Made by a program: the position numbers and the translations under genes. A DNA stretch of 25,143 nt from Ruminococcaceae bacterium UBA1244 (GTDB taxonomy: Bacteria > Bacillota > Clostridia > Oscillospirales > Acutalibacteraceae), in the NCBI GenBank assembly GCA_002308635.1, contig DBWG01000153.1, forward strand, positions 604 through 25,746, written 5' to 3'. Below the pieces are notes generated by a model. That model was not told where the DNA came from. It saw nothing but the letters and a program-made list of their open reading frames with translations, and made no database searches. Position 1 is the first letter of the stretch. Each line of letters begins with the position of its first letter. Shown here piece after piece: positions 14,713 through 23,875 of this stretch.

Positions 14713-17700
14713 TCAGTTTCTGATCTGCTCCATAATATACGGATCCTTGATCTTGCTGTCCTCGGCAAAGGTCAGCACCTTTGTCATTATCTCAGCGGTT
14801 TTCGGGTCTTCATCAATAAACGGCAGGAACAGCCTGCTCTTTTTACCTACTGCAAGCACATTGATCTGATGACCGCCGACCTTGTGTATAACGCCGCTGC
14901 CGAGATGAATGGTGTATTTCCCGTGAGTTCCGTCAATAAAGGCATGATTCTTTTCAAAGTGTACATTCTTGATGTCGAACAGCGACAGGTTGAATTCAAG
15001 GATAACACGGCGCATTTCAACGGTTGAATGGCTTGTTTCAGGGTCAACTCCGCCTGCGTGTGCAACGCTGACAGCGAGATCAACATCACGCATTATTTCA
15101 GAATATATGATATCCGGCACATTCTCGATTTTCAGCAGCGCTCCGGTTTTTCTGTCGGCAAAGAATACACCCTCAAGTGTAGGAGCTTCAATATCTCCGG
15201 GAGAGAACCAATCGGCTTCTGCATAGATCGAAGCTATGATATTATCTTTATAGTAGATCTTCTGTAAGCCGTCCTCGTAATCTGCAACCCAGCGGCGATT
15301 TTTAAGAGCGCCTACTGTGCGTTTGGTCTGTATCTGATTTCCTGCAAACATCAGGGAACGATCCTTGTTCAACTCCTCAGGCAGCTTGACATAAAGCTCA
15401 CGGAATACCTGACGGAAGGGCTGCTTTCTGCCTTCGCTGTTGCCGAGCGTCATCATCAGCTTCTGATAATCTGCCCACGAACCGTTTTTATACATATCAA
15501 ACGGATGTGCGACACGAAGCCTTGCAGCTTCACTGATATTATGCAATTCTCCGTTCTGATCGGACAGACCTTCTTGTGTTGGCAGACCGCTGACTGTTTT
15601 ATCATCAACGAAAATAAAGACAATGTTTTCTGTTATTGCCTTTGTAACGCGGTTTTCGCTGAGTCTGCGAAGCTCGCCGAAGGTAAAACAGTCACGTTCC
15701 TCCATTGCGGTTTCAAACATTCTGACGGTACGGCTGTACTGCTGACGGAGCTTATCGCAGAAGTCCTTGATCTGCAAAAATTTATCATTCTTCTTGATTG
15801 CGGCAGGAACTGATTTCAGCACCTTGCCGTCCTTTTCTGTTGTTATGGCAGCCTTTCCGAAGGAGTCAACTGTGATTCTTACATCATAATCTTCTATTCG
15901 GTTATTCTCAAAATAGCCGCTGTTTTCCTGCACAAGAGCCGTTTCCATAGAAAGAGTCAGACGTGTTTCGTCGCTGTAGCCAGCAGTGACTGCAAGGTTT
16001 TTCAGAGCGAATGTACAGGCCTCGCCCTCGCTTGCTCTGCGCTGTGCGCCGAACTGTTTGCTTTCTTTGAGGAACTTTTGTATGAATTCATATCTTTGCA
16101 GAATATCCGACATATCCTTTGAGGGTATTATAGCCAGTGCCATAAGCAGGTCTTTGTTTCTTTTGTCGCTAATCTGTTCCTCTGTTGCTAAGATATCCAT
16201 TTTGCCGAGAGCAGCGTCAGCATATTTTCTTGCGCGGGTATGCTTGTTGCCTGCGGAGGAATATTTTGCGCTTTTGTACAGCTTTTCAAAGGTCTTTTCT
16301 CCAAGAGTTTCATATACCTCAAAGAACCATTTTACATCAAAACAGCCGCCGTTAAGTTCTTCTTTTGTAAGAGGTGTATATTTTGCAATTATTGCTTCAC
16401 GCTTTTCGTCTATTGTTTCGGCAGTATGAGCCATGAAATAATAGCAGCCGGATTTCATTCCCTCAATGCCAAGACAGCCCTCGATAATATCTATCCACTG
16501 CGGTGAGAACATTGCAGCCTCAATAAGTCTGTCGGTTGTGATCTTCGAGCCTTTCAGCAATTCTTTGAGCTTTTCAGAATTATCATCCTTTGTGGGACAG
16601 CAGACGGACAGCAGATGAGAAAGGCTTTCCTTTTTTGAAGTTTGAAAGCTGTAAGGATTGGTTTTGAGAGTCTCATTTCCGAGAGCTTTCAGTATCTGGA
16701 TAAACCTGTCAAGACCGTAAATTGATTTGATGCTGTGAATTGATCTTGAAAATACCGTTTCGCTGTCGCCACGCTTCAGTTCAACATCAAGCACCTTGTC
16801 GATGATCGTCTGAGCAAACATATTGCCGTTTTTATACAGTTCACTGTCGTGGGGAATAGTATCGTCATCACAAAGTGTCTTTCCTTCCTCTGCAAGAAGC
16901 TTTACGAAGCTGCTGTTTTCGCGGGGACTGTAATAGCCGAACCTCAGCGGTTTATTATTCACAAAGGCACTAAATTCACGGTTTGCATCAGAAAGACCGA
17001 TAATTCTCATCATTGCTTTCAGGAAAATATTACGGTCAATTATTCCGAGGCGATAGGCTTTCAGATAATATTCCACCGGGATATGTACGCTTGAAGTATC
17101 GTAAAGGTTTCTTTTTTCTGCATGACCTGTTTCGTCTGTTTTTTCCGAAAGCAGGTGAAGCAGCCGGAAATTGGTTTCAAAATCCTCATCTATTCTTTTG
17201 TACAGTTCCGAAATAAGATCGGAAAGCGGATAAGCATAGCAAAAATTATACTCTGTATTAATGCCGTATTGATGCATTAAACTGTCCTTTCTGCACCTTA
17301 GCCATAATTCTTCCTTTGGCATAACGAGGGCAAGATATCCGGCAAAATGCTGCAATACATTTATTGGCATTGATAAGCGGAAGCGCTTTTTCAGGTACAG
17401 AATTATATCATTGTTAAGATAGATAAAAGTGTTTTTGGTTACACGTCTGTCATGTTCACCAAGTTCATCGGAGAGCCTGTAATCCGCGAGTTTCCCGATG
17501 AGAAAGCGTATTTTTTCCTTTACGTTCATATAACCGCTTTCCTCAAGCTGCTCCGAATAAAAAGATGATCTGCTGAAAACGTAACAGAAAAATCTTTGCG
17601 GCGTTTTTATAACTTCCTCATAAAACCTGTTCCAAAGATCTGAACAGGGCATATGCTTTTCAAGTTCTGAGATATCATCACAGTACGGATGATAACCCTT

Positions 17701-19878
17701 TATGAGCGAACCCATATTCCCTAAAATACGCTCGTTTCCGTTGTCATCGGTATATTCTCTTTCGGCATTTTCGTCTATAATATCAAGAAGTCCCATAAAA
17801 ATGCCGTTCAGTTCATCCTTTGAAATTCCGAAATAATCTCTGACAACATTTATATCCGGCCTGAAATCCGGCGGAGCAAGCTGCGCCTTCGGGTTATAAA
17901 GACCATAGCCGTTTTCCTTTGTTACCTGTTCGGCACTTGCGGAGCTTGTCAGCTTGTTTATAAGTATCTGCTCACGCTCGGTAGGGGAGGGGATAGCCAA
18001 AGCAGCCTGTATGGACGCTGAAAAATCATATTTTGGATATGTGCCGATACCGTAATGCAAAAGGTCAAGGGCTGCAAGGCGGATGTTTTCATTGTTTGCG
18101 CCAAGCATACGGATTATACTATTCTCAAGCTCTTTATCCTTACGCATTTTGATCAGATCAATAACGCCGGAGCGAAGGTCTGCCGTCTTGTATTTTGCAA
18201 AGCCTTCAATGGTTTTGTATTCGCTGTCGGTTATCCGCAATTTCTTAAGCAGCTTTACAGCAGTTCTGCGAGTACCGCTTTCTTTGTCCGCAACAGCATT
18301 TATGACGGTTTCGCGCTGCTTTGAAGTGCGCATTGCGTTGCCTATTTCCTCTATTGCGTGTTCTCTTTTATATGTGTCAAATTCCGTAAGACGCCCGCTT
18401 ATGAAGTCTATTTTTTCATCATCAGCCAGAACCAGAGCGCAGTCAAGCATACAGTAGAGAATACTGCTTTTTGAAATTGACGCGCTGAACCACGGATACA
18501 AAAGCGGAGCGTATTTTTCCTCTTTGTGCGGCATTTTTTCATACATATTCCGCATTATATCATAATGCTTTGCCGCAAGAGCCTTATCCTTGTGAACTTC
18601 TTTTCTGAAAGCTGGTTCTTCATGGTGATAATAAGGGATAAACAAACCGTAAGGATAGCTGCTTTCCATTACCGCAAAAAGCCTGTAATTATCGGGATAT
18701 TTTTCGGTTACAGCAAGAGCAATACGCATAGCGGTTTCGGGGTAGCCTAAATTCTGACAGAAGTATCCTATCGTCAGAAGATGTATTTCCTCCGGCTCGA
18801 AAATTATGGTTTCACTTTCGGACTGTTCTTTTTTTCTGCCGAACAGTCCCTTTATTTTATCCATAGTTTTCGTAATGCGTTTTTCTCCGGGAACACCCAC
18901 AAGCTCCCTGATAGTTTGAAGTGCCTTGTGAACATCATAAAACCCGATGCCCCATAGTCCCATATAAATATCGACAGGATCGGATGACTTGATTTTTTCG
19001 ACTGCATTATCATAGCTTTCAAGTACAAAGGGAATGTCATCGAGCATTTTGTTTGCAAGGCGGTCGGGGTCTTCATAGCGGCAAAGCCCGGTCCATGTGC
19101 CTATTGCGCGTTTTATGGATGAAAAGCGGACAAGGTTGTTTTCCTGAATGGTCTTTACTATGCGGATAAAAGCATCAGCGGTTCCGCAGTCACAGTTTTC
19201 GCAGACAGCCTGACGCAGCCCCTCGGAAAGTCTTGCGGCAACTAAAAGTTTGCACATAAGCTCATGCAGCTCCGTATTGTCACAGCAGAAAACCGCACGG
19301 ATAACAGGAACGGTCAGTGTTTCCGTATTGCGCTCGCTGTTCATCATTTCCTTGATGACTTCAATTACCTTTGTGTCGCCCTTGTCTATGCGTGCGGCAA
19401 TTATATAGCCGTCAGATCTGTAGGAATAAAGATGATGTGTTTCATTATTATACTCACCGTAACTGTCCGACAGATACTTATCCATTTCGTTTATATTCGT
19501 TCCACGAAATCCTAAAATATAGTATGTACACATAAGTTCGATCGCGCTTGATAAAAACGGCGAATAGTCTCTGCTTCTGAAACTCCGGCGTTCATAACCG
19601 ATGCCGTACTGAAATTTTGTAATTTTTTCAAGAATATAAGCAAAATCCTCCCTGAACTCCTTCGGTATCATTATATCGGCAAGTCTCGGAAAGTTCCGCC
19701 TGAAATAATCATTCAGATCTCCTATGTGACCTGTCTCTTCTATGTCTATCCAGCCGCAATGGCATTCCATAAAAAAATCAAGTATCTTTTTTTCCGCCGG
19801 ATTGAAGCGCTTGATAACATCCTTATGCTCCGCCAAAAACTGCTTGTCATATTTTTTCAGTGCTTTTTCAAAATCCAT
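14713..19878 (-). CDS. Giant DUF5724/DUF4132-type protein
   Basis: A 1721-residue protein with no signal peptide or membrane helix, so probably cytoplasmic. The N-terminal third has the helical pattern of DUF5724, for example ENNLVRFSSIKRAIGTWTGL near residue 250. HEAT-like helical pairs occur at about 510-615 (RRTAVKLLKKL, IRLAALDLLHYG). The C-terminal part carries the DUF4132 hallmarks: LRVAHP near residue 1456, then QPFRQVFRELY, an RRWVADYEDG block near 1535, IIYSEIMRDVDLAVSVA, and an RRVILEFNL end near 1625. DUF4132 proteins include E. coli YehI and MolR-type proteins, whose biochemistry is unsettled and which often sit near MoxR-type ATPases and vWA proteins; none is seen here. The start ATG has AGGAGG 10 bases upstream. 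It is second in an operon with the 139-residue gene. The frame is intact throughout. Confidence 0.85.
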   Translation of the reverse strand: MDFEKALKKYDKQFLAEHKDVIKRFNPAEKKILDFFMECHCGWIDIEETGHIGDLNDYFRRNFPRLADIMIPKEFREDFAYILEKITKFQYGIGYERRSFRSRDYSPFLSSAIELMCTYYILGFRGTNINEMDKYLSDSYGEYNNETHHLYSYRSDGYIIAARIDKGDTKVIEVIKEMMNSERNTETLTVPVIRAVFCCDNTELHELMCKLLVAARLSEGLRQAVCENCDCGTADAFIRIVKTIQENNLVRFSSIKRAIGTWTGLCRYEDPDRLANKMLDDIPFVLESYDNAVEKIKSSDPVDIYMGLWGIGFYDVHKALQTIRELVGVPGEKRITKTMDKIKGLFGRKKEQSESETIIFEPEEIHLLTIGYFCQNLGYPETAMRIALAVTEKYPDNYRLFAVMESSYPYGLFIPYYHHEEPAFRKEVHKDKALAAKHYDIMRNMYEKMPHKEEKYAPLLYPWFSASISKSSILYCMLDCALVLADDEKIDFISGRLTEFDTYKREHAIEEIGNAMRTSKQRETVINAVADKESGTRRTAVKLLKKLRITDSEYKTIEGFAKYKTADLRSGVIDLIKMRKDKELENSIIRMLGANNENIRLAALDLLHYGIGTYPKYDFSASIQAALAIPSPTEREQILINKLTSSASAEQVTKENGYGLYNPKAQLAPPDFRPDINVVRDYFGISKDELNGIFMGLLDIIDENAEREYTDDNGNERILGNMGSLIKGYHPYCDDISELEKHMPCSDLWNRFYEEVIKTPQRFFCYVFSRSSFYSEQLEESGYMNVKEKIRFLIGKLADYRLSDELGEHDRRVTKNTFIYLNNDIILYLKKRFRLSMPINVLQHFAGYLALVMPKEELWLRCRKDSLMHQYGINTEYNFCYAYPLSDLISELYKRIDEDFETNFRLLHLLSEKTDETGHAEKRNLYDTSSVHIPVEYYLKAYRLGIIDRNIFLKAMMRIIGLSDANREFSAFVNNKPLRFGYYSPRENSSFVKLLAEEGKTLCDDDTIPHDSELYKNGNMFAQTIIDKVLDVELKRGDSETVFSRSIHSIKSIYGLDRFIQILKALGNETLKTNPYSFQTSKKESLSHLLSVCCPTKDDNSEKLKELLKGSKITTDRLIEAAMFSPQWIDIIEGCLGIEGMKSGCYYFMAHTAETIDEKREAIIAKYTPLTKEELNGGCFDVKWFFEVYETLGEKTFEKLYKSAKYSSAGNKHTRARKYADAALGKMDILATEEQISDKRNKDLLMALAIIPSKDMSDILQRYEFIQKFLKESKQFGAQRRASEGEACTFALKNLAVTAGYSDETRLTLSMETALVQENSGYFENNRIEDYDVRITVDSFGKAAITTEKDGKVLKSVPAAIKKNDKFLQIKDFCDKLRQQYSRTVRMFETAMEERDCFTFGELRRLSENRVTKAITENIVFIFVDDKTVSGLPTQEGLSDQNGELHNISEAARLRVAHPFDMYKNGSWADYQKLMMTLGNSEGRKQPFRQVFRELYVKLPEELNKDRSLMFAGNQIQTKRTVGALKNRRWVADYEDGLQKIYYKDNIIASIYAEADWFSPGDIEAPTLEGVFFADRKTGALLKIENVPDIIYSEIMRDVDLAVSVAHAGGVDPETSHSTVEMRRVILEFNLSLFDIKNVHFEKNHAFIDGTHGKYTIHLGSGVIHKVGGHQINVLAVGKKSRLFLPFIDEDPKTAEIMTKVLTFAEDSKIKDPYIMEQIRN

Positions 19879-19884
19879 ACCTGC

Positions 19885-19941
19885 TTATCCTCCTACCGGT
19901 GAGCCGCCGGAGCCATAATAATTCAATTTTTTGCGAACCAA
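19885..19941 (-). other. Possible 18-codon frame between the two DUF4132-operon genes
   Basis: A short frame starting TTG at 19941 would encode an 18-residue peptide ending NYYGSGGSPVGG, and its TAA stop follows directly on the AGGAGG site of the giant gene. The GC-rich GSGGSPVGG part stands out in AT-rich spacer. There is no clear ribosome binding site, so translation is doubtful; a hairpin between the two CCGG blocks is another reading. Confidence 0.2.
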
Positions 19942-19978
19942 AAATATTTAGCTTTAATGTAAATATCGCTTTGTCCCA

Positions 19979-20398
19979 TTACCATATTCTGCCCGTAAGC
20001 ATCACAAGCCTTACGAATGTCAGGCTCTGTATTTCGTTCAGCTTTAATTTTTCATCAAGGCTTTCAAGCCGTCTTTCGTCAGCGAATATTGCAACCACTC
20101 CGTCAGAAAAAGCCCCGACAGCATCATCAACGGATTTTTTCAGGTCGGCATCCTTTTCACCATATATCACCCCGAAGGATATTTTGCCCTGTGATGCCTT
20201 GTCCTCTATTTCCTGCGGCAGAAGCGCACGAAGAAGCTCGCCGTTTTCTTTTCTCTTGTTGTAGTCGTTTACACAAAATTGTACAGTTTCTTCTATCAGC
20301 TCCCGTACAGTCATTACGTCCCGGCTGTAGGTGACGGGAATCGTTGTCATTCTGTTTTTCTTTCCGGAAACGGATTTAACATTGACATTCAGCTCCAT
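19979..20398 (-). CDS. Small protein, first gene of the DUF4132 operon
   Basis: A 139-residue soluble protein without signal peptide or membrane helix. It begins with a predicted beta-hairpin (ELNVNVKSV, then TTIPVTYS), continues with helices (VRELIEETVQFCVNDYNKR, LPQEIEDKA, DLKKSVDDAVGAF) and ends with a strand-rich block (LTFVRLVMLTGRIW). I do not recognise a named domain. From memory, unverified, similar small proteins ending in an LTFIRLTMLAGRMW-like sequence precede DUF4132 genes in other Firmicutes, which would make it a dedicated partner. CAGGAG lies 6 bases before the ATG, and a near-consensus promoter lies upstream. The gap to the large gene is 100 bases with no terminator seen, so co-transcription is likely. 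Confidence 0.8.
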   Translation of the reverse strand: MELNVNVKSVSGKKNRMTTIPVTYSRDVMTVRELIEETVQFCVNDYNKRKENGELLRALLPQEIEDKASQGKISFGVIYGEKDADLKKSVDDAVGAFSDGVVAIFADERRLESLDEKLKLNEIQSLTFVRLVMLTGRIW

Positions 20399-20435
20399 AT
20401 TTATCTCCTGTTACAGTTTCAGTATTATTAAATAA

Positions 20436-20464
20436 ATCTTACCATATTTTGTGGATTTTTTCAA
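20436..20464 (-). promoter_or_regulatory. Sigma-A-type promoter of the DUF4132 operon
   Basis: On the minus strand TTGAAA (20459-20464) and TAAGAT (20436-20441) are separated by exactly 17 bases, ending TGG before the -10 element. It lies 37 bases upstream of the ATG at 20398. Its match to the housekeeping consensus is much better than those of the regions before the sigma modules. Confidence 0.75.
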
Positions 20465-20485
20465 CAGTAATAATGATATACGAGG

Positions 20486-20692
20486 ATGATTTATGGCATA
20501 ATTGTTGAATATGTGATACAGGATAAAAACGGTTTGTCCTGCTGGGTTCCGATGAAGGAATATACCGATGATGAGGGCGAAGTTTATTATCTGCCCGATG
20601 AAAACGAAGACCCGTCACAGCGTATCTATGAAATTGAGCGTGAGGGTGTTGTGCCGATTATTGTTATGAAAGAAAAACACCCTGTTCTGTGA
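20486..20692 (+). CDS. Small hypothetical protein of 68 residues
   Basis: The frame runs from ATG at 20486 to TGA at 20692, with in-frame TGA just upstream at 20474, so no longer start is possible. The protein is acidic with a few short strands (IIVEYVIQDKNG, CWVPMKEYTDDEGEVYYLPD, VPIIVMKEKHPVL) and has no membrane helix. I do not recognise a family. The composition looks protein-like, but the ribosome binding site is poor: GAGG touches the ATG. No good promoter is visible. It is divergent from the DUF4132 operon and ends 126 bases before module 4. It may be a real small gene or a remnant. Confidence 0.45.
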   Translation: MIYGIIVEYVIQDKNGLSCWVPMKEYTDDEGEVYYLPDENEDPSQRIYEIEREGVVPIIVMKEKHPVL

Positions 20693-20750
20693 TAAAGAAA
20701 TCCTCGCCCACAGAAATGATTAAAAACTGAAAAAATATTTTATAAAATAT

Positions 20751-20796
20751 GAAACCTTTTCTTTTTTCTGCCCGACATATATAATAGAAGTACTTC
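20751..20796 (+). promoter_or_regulatory. Promoter-like region and 10-base palindrome before module 4
   Basis: GAAACCTTTTCT (20751-20762), a perfect TATAAT (20780-20785) and the perfect palindrome GAAGTACTTC (20787-20796) lie upstream of the TTG start. The palindrome is one base from the -10 box, so it would span the transcription start. The module 2 region has GAAACC, a TATACA box and GAAGATCTTC in the same order; the TATAATAGAA block is also found before module 3. This suggests common control, probably by the sigma factors themselves; that is inference. Confidence 0.45.
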
Positions 20797-20818
20797 AAAA
20801 AACAAGGAGGTATAACGG

Positions 20819-21364
20819 TTGGATGAAAACAAAAGGCTTGCTCTTCGCCTGAAAAAACATGATGAAAAAGCCCTTGACATTATCATTCTGAAATATACTC
20901 CGCTTGTTTCTTCCGTTATCTATAATATTTCAGACGGTGCTTTATCCAAAGAGGATATTGAAGAATTAGCATTTGATACTTTTGTTTCCTTGTGGAAAAA
21001 CGCCGACCGTTTTGACAGTGAGAAATTAACGGGTTATCTGTGCGCTATTGCAAAACACAAGACATTTGATCTTCTTGATAAGCGCAGGATAATTCCTGTT
21101 GATATTGATGAAACAGATATTGAAGACGATTATTCTATCAATGAAAGCACAGAGCTGAAAGAAATGGCCGAAGAGCTGAAAAAAGCTGTTGATCTTATAA
21201 AAGAACCTGACCGTGAAATTCTCATACGGCACTATTTTTATTATCAGAAAATCGAATATATCTCCGAATGTATGAATATCAGTCCTGCGACAGTTAAGGT
21301 CAAGCTTCACAGGACTCGAAAAAAGCTGAAAAAAATTCTGACAGAAAGGGGTTTTGGGTTATGA
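20819..21364 (+). CDS. ECF-like sigma factor, module 4
   Basis: A 181-residue sigma factor that aligns end to end with that of module 2 without gaps at the conserved blocks: YTPLV, LSKED, FVSLWKN, GYLCAIAKHK, a DIDETDIEDD acidic linker, IRHYFYYQ, SPATVKVKLHRTRKKLK and LTERGFGL. Region 2 is at about 20-85 and the region 4 helix-turn-helix at about 128-178. The start must be TTG at 20819: an in-frame TAA is at 20813-20815, AAGGAGG is 8 bases upstream of the TTG, and the ATG at 20823 is in another frame. The stop overlaps the next ATG in ATGA (21361-21364). It is the paralogue of the module 2 sigma factor and may recognise a related promoter. Confidence 0.92.
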   Translation: MDENKRLALRLKKHDEKALDIIILKYTPLVSSVIYNISDGALSKEDIEELAFDTFVSLWKNADRFDSEKLTGYLCAIAKHKTFDLLDKRRIIPVDIDETDIEDDYSINESTELKEMAEELKKAVDLIKEPDREILIRHYFYYQKIEYISECMNISPATVKVKLHRTRKKLKKILTERGFGL

Positions 21365-22665
21365 GGCTTCACAGGCTTTTTGACGAACTTGAAGATCCTT
21401 TCGGACTTGCCGATAAAAAGGACGTTGCAGTTCCTGGACGTGCGGATGCACAGCGTGTCATGTCTCTGACACACAAAAAATTAGGTATGACTTCCAAAAA
21501 AGCCTTGAATAAAAAGGTTATATTCAGCCTTTTGGCAGCGGCAATCGTGGTCGTTTCGTCCGTTTTCGGAGTATCAGGCATCATTCGTCAGAAAACGGCG
21601 GATATGGTATTCTATGATATTTTTTCCGGAGAACCGAATGCGGCAGGACTTTACGAAAGCAGCAGTGTGAGCTTTGACAGTTCTGACAGCAATCTTCATG
21701 CCGAAGTTCTTGGCATGACTGCAGATGATCAGAACCTGTATTCCATGATTTGTGTAAGTTATAAAGACGGGCGGGCTTTTTCTGAGGACGGATATATCTA
21801 CGGGCTTTACACTCCGGGCGGAAAAAGCTTTGACGATCTTGGCTGCACTGTAAAATGTACTCAAAGGGACGGAGATCCTCTCGGGGCTTCGGGAATGGGC
21901 GGAGGATTCGGATGCCGGTACTTTCTCAGTGACGACAGAAAAACAATGAAAATATATCTGCATCTTGATACAGACGGTCTTGATGCAAGCGGAGGCAAGC
22001 TTACATTTATCAGCCGCCGTTTTGCCGCACAAAAAATCACTGAAATAAAAGAAACACTCGATACTGTCATTACGCAGGATTATATTGACAGACAGGAAAT
22101 GTTGGAAAAAGAAAAATATCATATCGTCCGTATCGGTAACAAATATGCAGTGTGCAGTACCGAAACAAAGGAATTTGAACTTCCTTTTGAAATCACCTTT
22201 TCGCTGGATTACAGTGTTGGCAATAATTTGTGGCTTCACCCGAAAAGAAGTACCGTGACAGATATTCTTATGCCAAATGCGTCAGAAATGACCGCAGTAA
22301 TTTCGTGCTTTGGCATCACCCTTCACACAAGTACTTCTCCGAAAGCAGCAGGAATAGGTGAACCTGAATCCGATATAAAAATGTTTGTGTGTTTCAGGGA
22401 CATTGACAGCGCCGATTCAAAGGTCGTTCTTGATGACGGAACAGTATATTATCCTGTGCTTAATGCAAGCAGCAGCGGTATGAACGAATCGGCAAACCGT
22501 TTTGAAGAAACAGTAAGACTGCAATACAAAACGGTTCCGTCACCTGCGTTTGAGGACGAAGTTATCATTGTTGATACCGCAAAGATCCGGCAGATCATTA
22601 TCAACGGTGCTGTTATATACGAGAAGGGAGATGACAATAATGTGGGCAAGGCTGATACTCATTAA
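21361..22665 (+). CDS. DUF4179-like transmembrane anti-sigma factor, module 4
   Basis: A 434-residue single-pass membrane protein with a cytoplasmic segment of about 52 residues (RLFDELEDPFGLADKK), a helix at about 53-75 (VIFSLLAAAIVVVSSVFGVS) and a large outward domain. It aligns along its length with the module 2 anti-sigma protein: AAGLYESSSVSFDSSDSNLH, then RYFLSDDRKTMKIYLHLD, RRFAAQKITEIKETLDTVIT and the end block RQIIINGAVIYEKG. The cytoplasmic part differs more from module 2 than some ectodomain blocks do, which would help keep each sigma factor with its own partner. It starts in the ATGA overlap and its end overlaps the start of permease A by 26 bases. Confidence 0.82.
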   Translation: MRLHRLFDELEDPFGLADKKDVAVPGRADAQRVMSLTHKKLGMTSKKALNKKVIFSLLAAAIVVVSSVFGVSGIIRQKTADMVFYDIFSGEPNAAGLYESSSVSFDSSDSNLHAEVLGMTADDQNLYSMICVSYKDGRAFSEDGYIYGLYTPGGKSFDDLGCTVKCTQRDGDPLGASGMGGGFGCRYFLSDDRKTMKIYLHLDTDGLDASGGKLTFISRRFAAQKITEIKETLDTVITQDYIDRQEMLEKEKYHIVRIGNKYAVCSTETKEFELPFEITFSLDYSVGNNLWLHPKRSTVTDILMPNASEMTAVISCFGITLHTSTSPKAAGIGEPESDIKMFVCFRDIDSADSKVVLDDGTVYYPVLNASSSGMNESANRFEETVRLQYKTVPSPAFEDEVIIVDTAKIRQIIINGAVIYEKGDDNNVGKADTH

Positions 22666-23875
22666 TATCAGAGATTTTATCAGAAACAAGCCCGTTTTGT
22701 TTTTCTTTATCATCCTTTCTCAGATGATATGTATAGTGTCGGCTTTCACTGTTGCGGGGATGATGGACGCAGTGACAAAACCGCCGGAAGTAAAGGATGA
22801 ACGTTCCGATTGGGAGCGTTCATTTCAGGTTGTCTTTGAACAGTATAACTATGATGCAGATGACGGTGAATTTCTTGCTGTTATTGTTGACAGTCTTACA
22901 GGCAATGTTGTTTACAAAGGTACTGACCCGAGGGAATACAAAAAATACGAGAATGACGAAAAGTATTCATGTGAGCTTATGGGGATTCCTTACAATGCAG
23001 ATTCACTTCCGCAGTACAAGGATATCAAGGATAAACTGCAAAGGATAAAAGAATCGATCGGCGGACATTACGCAGGGCTTCGCATGACAGGCTATACCGA
23101 CAGCAGCTTTGGACTTCGATTTTCCGCGGTTGACGGAGAACAGAATTACCAAAAGCTGAAAAGCGGAGAAATAGAACTGATGGACGGTAATCCTGTTTCA
23201 ACTTTAAATTCGTCAGAGGGCGGCAGCTTTATTTCCGGCAGCAAGGAATACAGAGTAAAATCCTTCAAAAAGAAGAGCAAGGGAGATATATTTCCTATAT
23301 GTGAACTGCTTGCTGATGATGCCGATGATAACTTTGTTGTTACATTTGTTATGTTTCAGGTAGACGACGGACTTGTCGGAGATGAACTGGGACAAACAGC
23401 CGACCTCATCAAAAAAGAGTTTTCGGGATTTGCTGATAAGATCGAATATCCTGTACCAAAGCCTCTGATAGAAAAGCAATTCAATAATATGATATATGTC
23501 GTTTCATTTATGCTGATGGCTGTAATGATGCTGAATCTGTCCAGACTTTATACATATATTCTGACAAAGCGCAGAAATGCCATGAGTATTTATTCTCTCT
23601 GCGGCGCTTCACGAATAAAAATATTTGCAGTTTACATCTCCGAAATACTTCTGACACTTGTTTTCTCTTACATTTGCGGATTCCTGATATTCCGCTTTGC
23701 AGTTATGGAACTGATAGGCATGGTATATCCGTCTTTCCTGACATTTTTTGATCTGAAAATATGTATGACGATACTCGGTTCATATATCCTGTTCGGCGGT
23801 ATCGTTATGGGAATAAGCATTCTTCCTATGGCAGGAAGATCGGTTTATCAGCTCAGAAGGGAGAGATCATTATGA
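22640..23875 (+). CDS. FtsX-type ABC permease A, module 4
   Basis: A 411-residue membrane protein, homologous to permease A of module 2: the same Met-Trp start, one N-terminal helix (PVLFFFIILSQMICIVSAFT), a large extracellular domain, the EKQFNNMIYV junction, and three C-terminal helices. Cys321 in the YSLCGASRIKIF coupling loop corresponds to Cys334 of module 2. The frame extends upstream to 22550 inside the anti-sigma gene, but ATG at 22640 is chosen for its AAGGGAG site and agreement with module 2. The gene overlaps the anti-sigma gene by 26 bases and the next gene by 4. The extracellular part differs most between the two paralogues, consistent with a different substrate. Confidence 0.85.
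   Translation: MWARLILINIRDFIRNKPVLFFFIILSQMICIVSAFTVAGMMDAVTKPPEVKDERSDWERSFQVVFEQYNYDADDGEFLAVIVDSLTGNVVYKGTDPREYKKYENDEKYSCELMGIPYNADSLPQYKDIKDKLQRIKESIGGHYAGLRMTGYTDSSFGLRFSAVDGEQNYQKLKSGEIELMDGNPVSTLNSSEGGSFISGSKEYRVKSFKKKSKGDIFPICELLADDADDNFVVTFVMFQVDDGLVGDELGQTADLIKKEFSGFADKIEYPVPKPLIEKQFNNMIYVVSFMLMAVMMLNLSRLYTYILTKRRNAMSIYSLCGASRIKIFAVYISEILLTLVFSYICGFLIFRFAVMELIGMVYPSFLTFFDLKICMTILGSYILFGGIVMGISILPMAGRSVYQLRRERSL

Noticed and set aside
14545..15027. Plus-strand open frame across the terminator into the DUF4132 gene
   Set aside because: It would read through a perfect terminator hairpin and run antisense to a well-supported gene.
22550..22639. Upstream extension of permease A in module 4
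   Set aside because: Out-of-frame reading of the anti-sigma gene; ATG 22640 gives the Met-Trp start shared with module 2.
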